Source of the DNA: Rhodococcoides trifolii
GTDB taxonomy: Bacteria > Actinomycetota > Actinomycetes > Mycobacteriales > Mycobacteriaceae
Length of the DNA: 64,000 nt
Assembly: GCF_014635345.1 (NCBI RefSeq)
Contig: NZ_BMCU01000002.1
Coordinates: 372,001-436,000 of the forward strand
Direction of reading: 5' to 3'
Shown here in pieces: positions 7,624 through 15,992 of the stretch; the stretch's first letter is position 1; the number at the start of each line of letters is the position of its first letter. The notes under the pieces were generated by a model. It was not told the origin of the DNA, did not search any database, and was given only the letters and a program-made list of their open reading frames with translations. The translations under genes and the position numbers were made by a program.

Positions 7624-8124
7624 TTAGTCGTTCGTGGAGCGGTGCGCATCCCATGCGGCGATGAGGTCACCGCGGTCCGCGTCGTCGGGGACGGTGAAGC
7701 CGTCCTGCTTGCTGAGGAATTCGCGCCATGCGGCTTCGCTGGATCCGCGGCCGGTGCGGGGCGGCTCCTGCTCCGTCTCGGTGTCGTCGGCCTGCTCCTC
7801 GACGATGTTCGTCTGCTCCGTCTCGGGCACCAGCTCCTCGAGACCCGTCTCCGTCTGCTCTTCGGTCTGCGCGTCCGGTGCCTCATCGGCGGCCTTCTCC
7901 AGATCGGCGGTCACATCGACGTCGTCTAGACCGGCGTAGTCCTCGACCTCATCGTCGGACGCTTCGTCGAGGACGCCAGCTTTGCGCGCCAGTTCCTCCG
8001 ACACCTCGAACCCGACGCCGGAACCATTGGTGCACGTCGCCACCTCCGACGGGCTGTCAGCGGCGTCGAGAAGACGCTGCGCCATGTCCTGCAACTTGTC
8101 TGGTGCGGGCTGAATACGAACCAT
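7624..8124 (-). CDS. Acidic capsid-region protein with C-terminal SAP/HeH-like motif
   Basis: ATG 8124 follows a TAGGAGC ribosome binding site. Of 166 residues, the central part (about 65-130) is very acidic and likely disordered, with repeated Asp/Glu/Thr. The C-terminus AAWREFLSKQDGFTVPDDAD followed by RGDLIAAW resembles a small HeH/LEM/SAP-type helix-extended loop-helix found in proteins encoded just after capsid genes in actinophages. It may bind DNA or the capsid interior. The upstream open extension overlaps the neighbouring gene and is not used. Confidence 0.6.
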   Translation of the reverse strand: MVRIQPAPDKLQDMAQRLLDAADSPSEVATCTNGSGVGFEVSEELARKAGVLDEASDDEVEDYAGLDDVDVTADLEKAADEAPDAQTEEQTETGLEELVPETEQTNIVEEQADDTETEQEPPRTGRGSSEAAWREFLSKQDGFTVPDDADRGDLIAAWDAHRSTND

Positions 8125-8137
8125 GATCGATGTGCTC

Positions 8138-8968
8138 CTAAGTGGTGGGGAGGGTGACAGGGACGGCGGCGCGGACACGGTCGTCCCAGCCGATGACCCA
8201 CGTGCGTTCGGCGACGGAGAACACGTCGTTGTTCCGCTGGTCGAACGCCTGCTGGTAGGTGGTGGGGCGAATGACCACCTCGGTGCGCCGAGCGACGACG
8301 GGGCCGGTGGCGACCATCCACGCCACGTTCGACGCGGCCTGCACGCCGTCAGGGTCGGTGGTCGGGTACGCACCGAACGCCCACCGAGTACCGAGGACAG
8401 TGACCTTGCGTGCACCGTCGGATTCGATCTGAGCTTTCGCGGCGGCGTGCGGCGCCACCTCGCGGGGGGCGTGGATGACACCGACACCGACACCGGCGTT
8501 GCCCAGCTGCCGCTCGAGCATCGCGATACCGGCGACGACGGACACCGGGGTGGCGGACAGGATGTCGGTCAGTCCCGTTTCCATCAGCCGCAGCGGGTCC
8601 GCGGTCGCCCAGATGGCTTTCTCCACGGCGGCAGCTTCGCCACCGGCGAGGGCGTCGCGGGCGTACTGCTGCCGCTCGTCGTCGCTGAGTCCGACTGCGC
8701 GGCATACGAACCCGTTGTACACAACGATCGGTCCCGCTTCGGTCCACGGCAGACCGTCGGTGACGTCGTCGGATCGGTCGTCACCTTTGCCGTTGACGCA
8801 CTCGGCGAACGACAGATGCGCCGGCCCGTCGGGGGCCGTCTGGTACTGGACACCGTTGCGGGTGTGGGGGTCGGTGATGGGGATGATGTCGGCGGCGGAC
8901 AGCAGACCGTAGCGGGACGGTGTGACGGGCGGTGCCGGTACGTAAACGGGGGGCGCTGCGGTCGCCAC
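8138..8968 (-). CDS. Structural-region protein encoded after the major capsid gene
   Basis: The 276-residue protein starts at ATG 8968, just past the capsid hairpin, with AGGAGG-like sequence upstream. It has a Pro-rich start, then a mixed alpha/beta body with a repeated-looking core (DPLRLMETGLTDILSATPVS) and a C-terminus rich in aromatic residues. No enzymatic motif is visible. Position suggests a minor capsid or capsid-associated component; I cannot name a family. TAG stop at 8138. Confidence 0.6.
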   Translation of the reverse strand: MATAAPPVYVPAPPVTPSRYGLLSAADIIPITDPHTRNGVQYQTAPDGPAHLSFAECVNGKGDDRSDDVTDGLPWTEAGPIVVYNGFVCRAVGLSDDERQQYARDALAGGEAAAVEKAIWATADPLRLMETGLTDILSATPVSVVAGIAMLERQLGNAGVGVGVIHAPREVAPHAAAKAQIESDGARKVTVLGTRWAFGAYPTTDPDGVQAASNVAWMVATGPVVARRTEVVIRPTTYQQAFDQRNNDVFSVAERTWVIGWDDRVRAAVPVTLPTT

Positions 8969-9000
8969 AAGTTCCTCCTGAACAGCAGTGGAAGGTGGAA

Positions 9001-9043
9001 CTGCCTCGGGTCACCGAGTTGGGGGGCAGGTGACCCGAGGCAG
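9001..9043 (-). terminator. Hairpin directly after the major capsid gene
   Basis: A perfect 15-bp stem (CTGCCTCGGGTCACC with its complement) closes a 13-base loop four bases after the capsid stop codon. No U-run follows. It probably attenuates transcription into downstream genes or protects the 3' end of capsid mRNA, giving the capsid gene higher expression than its neighbours. Confidence 0.65.
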
Positions 9044-9047
9044 CGGC

Positions 9048-10916
9048 CTAAGCGGCGACGATCTTGCCGGTGGCGTCGAGCTTCTGCGGCGCCGAAGTGG
9101 TGCCGGACAGATCCACCGGGAACGTGGTGACGTACGCCTTGTACTGGCGGCGAAGCACGAGCAGCTTCTCCTCCACGAACAGGTGCAGGAAGTCGTTCAC
9201 CTTGATGTTGGTGGAGTCGTACACCGCGTTCAGCGACACGATTTCGCCGCGGCCTCGGACGAACGCTCCGGCTGCGTAGATGATCGCCTTGATGCTGGTG
9301 GGCCATGCCGTCGGCAGTGTGGCGGAGCCGAGGGCGGTGGCGCCGGTGGCGCCGGTGAAGGCGTCCTGCCAGTCGTAGAGCCACTGCACCTTGGCGTGGC
9401 GGACGGTGAACCACGCGTTGATCTGCTCGTCGGTGATGTTCAGGGCCTGCGTGCGGTCCATGCCGGAGGCGACGGCGAGGTCGGCCTTGAACAGTTCCTT
9501 CGCGAACAGCGGCAGCTTCACTTCCAGCGACATGGTGTCCGCGGCCCGGTAGAGGTACCGGTAGTGCGTCATCTGGAAGTTCAGGCCGTTGAGGATGGCG
9601 GTCGTTGCCGACGGCCCCATGGTGACGGTGCCGCCGCTGGTGGACTGCGCTTCCACCTGGGCGATGGACAGTGCGTTGACCTTGTGGGCGTGCGCGACGA
9701 GGGCGCCGCGGGTGACGCGCTGCGTCATCTCGGGGTACGCGTCGTTCTGCAGGATGCCCGCCTCGATGGCGGTGTGCACGACTCCTGCGCGGGTGTCCGT
9801 CCAGTTGGTGCACGGCACCCGGTACACGGCCTTGGTGTACCCGGCGATGGCCTCGGCCTCCGTCTTGTACACACCGATGCCTGCGCCGGAGTAGATGGCG
9901 GAGAAGTCGGGGCCCTCGGTGGTGCGGATACCGCCGCGGGTGACGGCGATCTCGGGGAGGTCGATGAGGTTGGTCGTCGCCTCGAGCTCACCGGCGAGTT
10001 CGTACAGCGTTTCCGATGGGGAGCACCAGCCGCCGGACGCGACGAGCGACTCGCCTTCGAGGCGGCGTTCGTTGCTGATGCGGTCGAGGAGCTGGTCGTC
10101 GTCCCCTGCGTTGGGGGACTGCGTCATGTCGGCGGGGAAGATGTTGCGGATGGAGGCGATTCCGGCCTTGATCTTGGTGCCGGTCGATCCTTCCGGGGGT
10201 ACGTCACCGCCGGCCATCGGGCCGAGGGGCAGCGCACCGAAGCGGGAGACGGCGGCGAGGGACAGTTCGCTGATTCCGTCGAGCTTGGTGCCCATGGGCA
10301 CGCCGGGCACCTCTGCTGCGGCGACGATGGTCATGCGGTTGTCGTCGTGGGTGGAGACGGGAGCTTGGCGGCGGGGCAGGGAGGCGATGTCGACGCGGCG
10401 GCGGGGTGCGGGCCGTCCGGACGCTGCGAGGGCGTCGCCGGTAGGTGCGTCCGCTGCGGGGGCGGCGGGTTCCGTTGCGGCGGGGGTGATGTCGGTGACG
10501 GTGGCTGCCGGTGCGGCATCCCCTTCCGCACCGGCAGCGTCTGCGGGGGCGTCGGTGGCGGTGTCTGCGGGCGCGTCGTCCACCGGCGCGTCGTCAGCCG
10601 GTGCGGGGTCGGCGTTGACCTTCGCCTTGAGTGCTTCGAGGCGGGACGCGCGGTCGGTGACCACTTCGTCGCGGCGGGTCTGCTCGGCGCGCAGCCCGTC
10701 GATGACCTCCACCAGCAGCTCTGCGGCGAGGGTGGCGTCGTCGGATTCCGATGCGCCGTCGAGGATTTCGTTGAACTGGGCGACCGCTTCCTTGGTGAGG
10801 GCGGACACGTCGAGCGTGGGGTTGTCCTTGAGGAACGCGGTGAGGGCTTCGACGGCCTTGCCGCCGTCGGCTTCCTGCGCCTTGTTGACCAGGTCCTGAA
10901 GAGTGATGGGGTCCAC
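9048..10916 (-). CDS. Major capsid protein with long N-terminal scaffold-like extension
   Basis: GTG 10916 sits behind AGGAGG; the longer frame upstream is not used. The product has 622 residues. Residues 1 to about 200 are helical and then Ala/Asp/Pro-rich and acidic, typical of a fused scaffolding or delta domain. The capsid body starts near an internal MTIVAAAEVPGVP, the likely protease cleavage region, and includes TTEGPDFSAIYSGAG and the C-terminal VNDFLHLFVEEKLLV. HK97-type capsids assemble with such a domain, which the protease encoded upstream then removes. The hairpin after the stop supports high expression. Confidence 0.8.
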   Translation of the reverse strand: MDPITLQDLVNKAQEADGGKAVEALTAFLKDNPTLDVSALTKEAVAQFNEILDGASESDDATLAAELLVEVIDGLRAEQTRRDEVVTDRASRLEALKAKVNADPAPADDAPVDDAPADTATDAPADAAGAEGDAAPAATVTDITPAATEPAAPAADAPTGDALAASGRPAPRRRVDIASLPRRQAPVSTHDDNRMTIVAAAEVPGVPMGTKLDGISELSLAAVSRFGALPLGPMAGGDVPPEGSTGTKIKAGIASIRNIFPADMTQSPNAGDDDQLLDRISNERRLEGESLVASGGWCSPSETLYELAGELEATTNLIDLPEIAVTRGGIRTTEGPDFSAIYSGAGIGVYKTEAEAIAGYTKAVYRVPCTNWTDTRAGVVHTAIEAGILQNDAYPEMTQRVTRGALVAHAHKVNALSIAQVEAQSTSGGTVTMGPSATTAILNGLNFQMTHYRYLYRAADTMSLEVKLPLFAKELFKADLAVASGMDRTQALNITDEQINAWFTVRHAKVQWLYDWQDAFTGATGATALGSATLPTAWPTSIKAIIYAAGAFVRGRGEIVSLNAVYDSTNIKVNDFLHLFVEEKLLVLRRQYKAYVTTFPVDLSGTTSAPQKLDATGKIVAA

Positions 10917-10982
10917 CGTGGGCCTCCTGCGGGTGTTGCGGGCAACTAGTGCCCGGCCCGGAGCCAGCGGCGATTCGCCCAC

Positions 10983-10992
10983 CACTGTATCC
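10983..10992. promoter_or_regulatory. Half-site of the dispersed operator-like motif
   Basis: An exact CACTGTATCC half-site lies in the gap between the major capsid gene and the small gene at 11018. The matching left arm is poor, so it is at best a half-site. Confidence 0.3.
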
Positions 10993-11017
10993 CGTGGTGG
11001 TGGTGTTGGTGGTGAAG

Positions 11018-11161
11018 CTACCGGTCTATGCGTTCGTAGGAACCGCCGGAGGAGGTGGCGGCGGTTTTCGCTTCGATTTCGGAGGGGTAGGTGCGGACGG
11101 TGTTGTCGGGGAATCGGACTTGGTGTGTGACGGACCGGTTGCGGCCGCAGTTGCATCCCAT
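11018..11161 (-). CDS. Small Cys-containing phage protein (DUF7196-like)
   Basis: The 47-residue frame starts at ATG 11161: MGCNCGRNRSVTHQVRFPDN followed by VRTYPSEIEAKTAATSSG. The MGCNCG start and a single strand-helix body with an EAK segment match a short protein often found just before capsid genes in actinophages. It begins 38 bases after the protease stop and ends before the capsid gene. Function unknown; the two close cysteines could bind metal. Confidence 0.65.
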   Translation of the reverse strand: MGCNCGRNRSVTHQVRFPDNTVRTYPSEIEAKTAATSSGGSYERIDR

Positions 11162-11198
11162 GGTGTGTGCTCCTTGTGTTGTGCGGGTGGGTGTTCGG

Positions 11199-14102
11199 TC
11201 AGGCGTAGAACCGTTCCATCTCGTAGAGCGCTCGCTGGCGTTGCTCCGGAGTTGCGTCGGGGTGAGTCACGAGGCGCACATTGAGCCCCGACCGCAGCAC
11301 ACGGTTGAACAGGTACTTTCGGCTCTCGTCGTCGTAGTTGCCGCTGTCCGGGTCGAACACGTCGAGGGCGGCGCCGAAGTCGCTGTACACCTCGACCAGT
11401 TCGGGTGTGGACATACCGGCGCGGGTCAGCTTCTCGCCGAACAGGTCCGGTGACAGCGGCCTCGGGTCGACGTATCCGCGGTGTGCGTCGATAATCGCGC
11501 TGAAGTCGTCCCCGATGCGGTCGATCTGCGCCTCAGCGATTGCGGCGTCATCGTCCAGGCTTTCGGGTAGGTCACCGCCGGCGATCCAATCGCTGAACAA
11601 CTCGACGTTGAGCCCGGCGGCTATGACGTCGTCCGCCACTGCTTTCACGTCGACGTCTTCCATTCCTGCTGTGTCGGGGCGATTCTTGCCGTATTCGTGG
11701 CGGTCGTTGTAGATGCTGAGGCGAACCGCTTCGGCGAGCATCAGCCCGGTGTTGGGTTTCGCGGAGGCGAGGTCGGTGGCCCGGTAGTTGGTGGTGTACT
11801 CCGGAAACGGTGTACCTCCGGCGGGGCCGGGTGGGCGTGCATCGGTGTTGATGACCGATCCCATCGGCTGCCCGTAATACCGTGCACCTTCAGGGGTTTC
11901 GACGCGGCGGACGGCGGCGCGGGCGAGTGCGTTCTTCTCACCCTTCTGCTTCCCGGGCCACCGGCCGAACACCCGGTGGTAGTACTTCGCGGCGAGGCCG
12001 TGGATCTGCTCGATGGTCATGTCGTCGCCGGCGACCTTCGTCAGTTCCTTCACGAGCTGGGTGTACGGGTGTGCGCCGCGCGCCCACTTCGCGAGGCCCT
12101 TGCCTTCGGTCCAGTACCGCTCCAGCGGCTTCGCCTTCTGGTCGTCGGTCTTGGCGGCGGCTCGTTCGGGTTCCGGCTCGGACGCCGATTCACTCTCGGA
12201 GAAACTGGGGGTCAGGCTGGTGTGTCCGATCGTCACCTGCACTACGCGGTGCGCTGCGGCTTGTACGCGGTGAGCTCGCACTCGCTGCGCTGCACGGGCG
12301 ATGCGGCTTTCGCGGTCCCGTGTTGCAGCGAGCGCGGCGAGGTCCACTCGTTTCGGCTCCACCGGGCGGCCTTGAATCATCGGTGCGGCCGATGCGACCA
12401 GGGTGTGCACCCCAGGTGCTGTGTACGAGCGGGTCGGTGGGGCCATAAACCCTGGCGAGTTCACGGACAACACCGCGATGAGTTGCAGGCGTCTTGGTGA
12501 GCTGGCATTTGCGCGGAGACGGCGCCAGTCGCCAGATACTGCTGATGCCTGGATCATGGTGATCTGTTCGTCGCTGAGGCCAGGCACGAGGCGCCCGGAC
12601 ACGAACGGGCCGAACTCACCGTTGCGGCACCGAACCAGCGCGCCGACGGTGCCGGTGTTGTCGTAGTGCGACAACGCGCCCTGCGCGCCGAGCTTGTCAC
12701 CCGCATGGCCGGTGCCGAACGTGATCTTCCCGACGCGGGTCATCCCGTTGGTCGTGGCGATGGGCCCACCCTGGTGAAACGCGTTGTAGTCGTCGTTCTC
12801 GACGTACGGCGGGGTGGTGCAGTTGTCAGGGAACGCTGCATGGCATGAATCCCACGGCGCAACGTGACCGAAGACTCGGCCGTCGTCGGTCACAGTGAGC
12901 ATCGTGTACTCGTCGGGTTCGGGCTGCTCGAAGTCTTTGGCGTCGTACACGATCCCAGCGGCAACGAGGCCCTCGGTGAGCGGCTCGAGGTGAATGTCGC
13001 GGACGTCCTCGTCGGCCCACGACAGGCGGATCCGGTCGAAGCGGATGGCGCCGGTCTCCTTCAGCTCGGACACGTCGAGGCCGTACCCGGCGGTGATGTG
13101 GGGCAGGAAGTTGTCGTACGGTTCGGGAATCGGCGCCAACCCTGGGGTGTCCGCGATCGCGCCGTACATCATCGATTGCATCCCCGACAGGCCCATCGCC
13201 TGCACGAGGTACACCGCGCACGGGTTGTCGCCGTCGGGGTTGAACTGGGCGTGCCCCATGACAGTGCCGTTCAGCGGCACCGTGAAGTCGAGCTCGCGGA
13301 CGGCCGCCTCGAGCTGGTCCCGCGCTTCGGGTGACCAGTCGGCGGCTTCGCCAAGGAAAACCATCGTGGTGTGCAGCACCTCCGGTGCTTCGTACCCTTC
13401 GACGGCGAGGCGCTCGCAGTCCGCCTGCGATGGGATCAGAGCCACCATCGCCCCGGTGTGCACCGCCGCCGCGGCCACCAGAGCTTCGCGAGCGCGGACG
13501 GGGGCGAACTCCTCACCCCACACCGGCTCGATGCGAGCGGATTCGAACGCCGGCCCCGCCACGAGGGTGGTGCCCATCAGCTTCCACCCGGGCACGCGGA
13601 ACAGCACGTTCGCCACAAGCGGCGGTTCGGGTGCGGGGCCTTCGCCGCCTGCGGCTTCCCAGTCGGTCATCGCCGTTTCGTAGGCGGTGAACATCTCCTC
13701 CGGCATCTCGACGTCGTCGGCGTCGAGGGGAACCTGTTCGACGGTGATGTCGGACATGTCGGCACTGACCCATCCGGCGGTGCCGCGGCCGACGCGCCCG
13801 GCCCAGTCGCGGGCTTCGGGGTCGTCGAGGTCGAACGGTCCTTCGGCCCATAGATGCCCGTCCTGCACCCACGCGCGGGTGATGAGACCGACGACGATGC
13901 TGCCGTCGTGTCCTTCGGCGAGGGACTTCTGCGCGGACAGTGGCAGCGGCAGCGGGCGGATCAGCGGTTCGGCACCGTCGGCCAGGACGAACTCTCGCCG
14001 GTCACCGGAGCGGGTGTTCATCGGCATGATCGGGCCCCTGAAGCCCGTGGGCAGGCCCGTCCGATCAGCCTCGGTCGGGGTGTCGATCGTGGGTGCGGTC
14101 AT
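11199..14102 (-). CDS. Capsid maturation protease with inserted 2H phosphoesterase domain
   Basis: The 967-residue protein starts at ATG 14102 behind AGGAGG. Residues about 20-200 resemble the N-terminal part of actinophage prohead proteases. Residues about 216-375 look like a 2H phosphoesterase: HTT at 244-246 and HIT at 335-337, each at the end of a strand, as in LigT/cyclic phosphodiesterase families. Residues about 400-560 return to protease-like sequence (GHVAPWDSCH, FGTGHA, HYDNTG, VNSPGF). The rest includes RYWTEGKGLAKWARGAHPY, a domain common in actinophage virion proteins, and a helical C-terminus. The 2H domain might ride in the capsid; its substrate is unknown. Confidence 0.75.
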   Translation of the reverse strand: MTAPTIDTPTEADRTGLPTGFRGPIMPMNTRSGDRREFVLADGAEPLIRPLPLPLSAQKSLAEGHDGSIVVGLITRAWVQDGHLWAEGPFDLDDPEARDWAGRVGRGTAGWVSADMSDITVEQVPLDADDVEMPEEMFTAYETAMTDWEAAGGEGPAPEPPLVANVLFRVPGWKLMGTTLVAGPAFESARIEPVWGEEFAPVRAREALVAAAAVHTGAMVALIPSQADCERLAVEGYEAPEVLHTTMVFLGEAADWSPEARDQLEAAVRELDFTVPLNGTVMGHAQFNPDGDNPCAVYLVQAMGLSGMQSMMYGAIADTPGLAPIPEPYDNFLPHITAGYGLDVSELKETGAIRFDRIRLSWADEDVRDIHLEPLTEGLVAAGIVYDAKDFEQPEPDEYTMLTVTDDGRVFGHVAPWDSCHAAFPDNCTTPPYVENDDYNAFHQGGPIATTNGMTRVGKITFGTGHAGDKLGAQGALSHYDNTGTVGALVRCRNGEFGPFVSGRLVPGLSDEQITMIQASAVSGDWRRLRANASSPRRLQLIAVLSVNSPGFMAPPTRSYTAPGVHTLVASAAPMIQGRPVEPKRVDLAALAATRDRESRIARAAQRVRAHRVQAAAHRVVQVTIGHTSLTPSFSESESASEPEPERAAAKTDDQKAKPLERYWTEGKGLAKWARGAHPYTQLVKELTKVAGDDMTIEQIHGLAAKYYHRVFGRWPGKQKGEKNALARAAVRRVETPEGARYYGQPMGSVINTDARPPGPAGGTPFPEYTTNYRATDLASAKPNTGLMLAEAVRLSIYNDRHEYGKNRPDTAGMEDVDVKAVADDVIAAGLNVELFSDWIAGGDLPESLDDDAAIAEAQIDRIGDDFSAIIDAHRGYVDPRPLSPDLFGEKLTRAGMSTPELVEVYSDFGAALDVFDPDSGNYDDESRKYLFNRVLRSGLNVRLVTHPDATPEQRQRALYEMERFYA

Positions 14103-14122
14103 CGCCGGTTCCTCCTGTGTGT

Positions 14123-14142
14123 GGACACAGACCAGAGTATCC
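14123..14142. promoter_or_regulatory. Operator-like inverted repeat between MuF and protease genes
   Basis: GGACAC and GTATCC arms flank an 8-bp centre in the 42-bp gap before the protease gene. The site is nearly identical (18 of 20) to the one at 19088-19107. A ribosome binding site lies just beyond it, so a protein bound here could block transcription entering the protease-capsid block. Confidence 0.5.
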
Positions 14143-14144
14143 AG

Positions 14145-15992
14145 CTACATAGATGGTTCTGGGGATTCCTCGGGTGGCATGACAGTCGCTTCGACGACTG
14201 GCACCTGCCCTTGGGCGTAGGTGACGGCGCCGATGGCGAGGACGGTGCCGACGGGTAGGAGCAGGTCATTGTCGTCACCGCCGAACGTGGGGAGCCACAG
14301 TGCGGGTGTTCCGGTGGGCGCGTGGACCCGCAGATGGATGGCGCCGCCGCCGGATGTGGTGGGCACGCGGATCGGCGGTGCGGCCGTCAGGTTGGTGGGG
14401 AGGAACCCCGGCACGGTGACCTGGGAGTCGGTCAGGGCGGGAAGGTCGGCGGTGGGGACACCGAGGACGGGGAGAACGTCGGGCACCGCAACCGCTGTGT
14501 CCACCGTGGCGGGCAGCGGCGTCATCAGTTCCTCGAGCAGCTCAACATCCGACGGCTCGTCCGACTGTTCGGGGCTGTCCGTTCCCCATTCGATAGCTTC
14601 GCCCTGTACAGCGGCGGGTGCGCGGAGCCACCGTTGCACCGCCTGCTGCTGCTCTGGTGACGCGTCCTCCGCCGCGTCTGCGAACGTCTCGTCGAGCTGC
14701 TCGGCGACCTCCTCCACTGAAAGCGGAGCAGGCTCGGGTGTGGGATCGTCCTCCGGTTCAGGTTCTGCCGCATCGGGCACTGGCGGTTCCGGCGTCGCCC
14801 GCGTTTCCGGAACGTCGTCCAGGTCGACAACTTCGTCGGCCATCTCCCGCTTCACCCGGTCCACCGCGTCCGCCACTTCGGCGTCGTCGTCGGGCCCGAG
14901 GCGCGCATTCATCGGTCCGACACCGCGGCCGCCCCACTGCCCCTGCAGCTCCGACTGCGTCTCGGTGTCGGTGAGGATCCGCATTGTGCACCGGCAGTTG
15001 ATCGTTTCGTGGGCGGGGCCGAACGGGTCAGCAGGATGCTGCAGCGGGAAGCCACCGACGGTGAACGGTTCGGCGAGGCGCACCATCTGCCCGTCCGCCA
15101 CTGCGTGGGTGTGCCGGGTGCGTTCGTCGGACGTGGCGAGCCACGCCTTGAACATGCGGTCGCCGGTGATGTCCTCTGCAGCTTGCGCGGCGGCGAGGGT
15201 GCCGGCGTTCATCGCGCCTTGCACTTCGGTGCGGGCGATGCGGCGTGCTTTCCATTGCCACTCTTCGTTGCGTTCGTCGTGCTGCTGCCACAGTTGGCGG
15301 CGGCGGCCGCGTAATCCGGGCAGTTCGGAGCGGGGTGTGTCGGGGTCTGCGAGTTGCTTGTCGATGACGCCGATGTCGGCGCGGATGCGGCGTGCTGGTG
15401 CGTCGATGTTGAGGACGCGGCCGATGCGTTCTTCGATCTGTTCCATGCTTTCGCCTTCGGCGATGGCTTCGAGGAGTTCGGGTCGGAGTTCTTCGAATGC
15501 GCCTTCGGGCCAGATGACGAGGCGGTCGTGGACGGTGGCCATGTGCGCTTCTTGGTAGTGCACGGGGGTGAGGTCGGCGGTGCGTGCGTTGGCGCGGAAT
15601 GCTTCGCCGAACGCTTCGGTGATGGCGGGTTCGATGTGTTCGGTGAGTGCGCGCGCCCAGACGTGGAAGGAGGCTTGGGCGGCGTCGACGTCGGGTGGTT
15701 CACCGGATGAGGCGGTGAGGGTGTCCCTTACATCGGAGGTCATAATTTGACCTTTTCGTGCACCATCCGCAGGTGGGTGGCGGTTGGTGACATTTGCTGT
15801 AAAAAATTTACCGCCAATGTCACCCGTCGATGCGGTGAGCGTGTCGGGTAGCGGTTGGTGCAACACCAGCGCTCGGGCCGCGTCCAACCATTCGGTCATC
15901 GCGGTGACCACAGCGGCGTGCACCCGTCGTTCCTGCGCCCGCATCATCCGTTCATTGCGCAGGCGCAGCGGGAGGTGCGGGTCACGTCTCAT
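14145..15992 (-). CDS. MuF-like minor capsid protein with degenerate ADP-ribosyltransferase-like C-terminus
   Basis: Of 615 residues, about 120-340 form the MuF-like head morphogenesis domain, with ARTEVQGAMNAG (253-264) and the signature region WLATSDERTRHTHAVADGQ to INCRC (284-335). An acidic Pro-rich linker follows. Residues about 425-605 resemble an ADP-ribosyltransferase fold: AIHLRVHAPTGTPALWLP then DNDLLLPVGTVLAIG. The catalytic motifs look lost: ExE is DND (575-577) and STS is PTN (532-534). The N-terminus carries a 37-residue insert between two DTLTAS copies (51-56, 91-96). An internal ATG at 15743 with AAGG upstream could give a shorter form. Confidence 0.75.
   Translation of the reverse strand: MRRDPHLPLRLRNERMMRAQERRVHAAVVTAMTEWLDAARALVLHQPLPDTLTASTGDIGGKFFTANVTNRHPPADGARKGQIMTSDVRDTLTASSGEPPDVDAAQASFHVWARALTEHIEPAITEAFGEAFRANARTADLTPVHYQEAHMATVHDRLVIWPEGAFEELRPELLEAIAEGESMEQIEERIGRVLNIDAPARRIRADIGVIDKQLADPDTPRSELPGLRGRRRQLWQQHDERNEEWQWKARRIARTEVQGAMNAGTLAAAQAAEDITGDRMFKAWLATSDERTRHTHAVADGQMVRLAEPFTVGGFPLQHPADPFGPAHETINCRCTMRILTDTETQSELQGQWGGRGVGPMNARLGPDDDAEVADAVDRVKREMADEVVDLDDVPETRATPEPPVPDAAEPEPEDDPTPEPAPLSVEEVAEQLDETFADAAEDASPEQQQAVQRWLRAPAAVQGEAIEWGTDSPEQSDEPSDVELLEELMTPLPATVDTAVAVPDVLPVLGVPTADLPALTDSQVTVPGFLPTNLTAAPPIRVPTTSGGGAIHLRVHAPTGTPALWLPTFGGDDNDLLLPVGTVLAIGAVTYAQGQVPVVEATVMPPEESPEPSM
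15786..15824. repeat. AT-rich 18-bp-arm inverted repeat inside the MuF gene
   Basis: Arms GGTGACATTTGCTGTAAA and TTTACCGCCAATGTCACC pair at 16 of 18 positions around AAA. The stretch is far richer in A+T than the surrounding DNA and lies in an in-frame insert of about 110 bp between two similar copies of a DTLTAS-coding sequence. It may be a protein-binding site or remnant of a small mobile sequence. Confidence 0.6.

Noticed and set aside
8988-10949. A 653-residue plus-strand open frame antisense to the major capsid gene
   Set aside because: It is Gly/Val/Arg-rich with no domain, and it mirrors the capsid gene; high G+C leaves such antisense frames open.
11199-14102. An intein as the insert in the protease
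   Set aside because: No intein splice motifs (N-terminal Cys/Ser block, C-terminal His-Asn) are visible; the insert has HxT motifs instead.
14221-15558. A 445-residue Ser-rich plus-strand frame opposite MuF
   Set aside because: It is low-complexity Ser/Arg sequence in the reverse frame of a recognised MuF gene.
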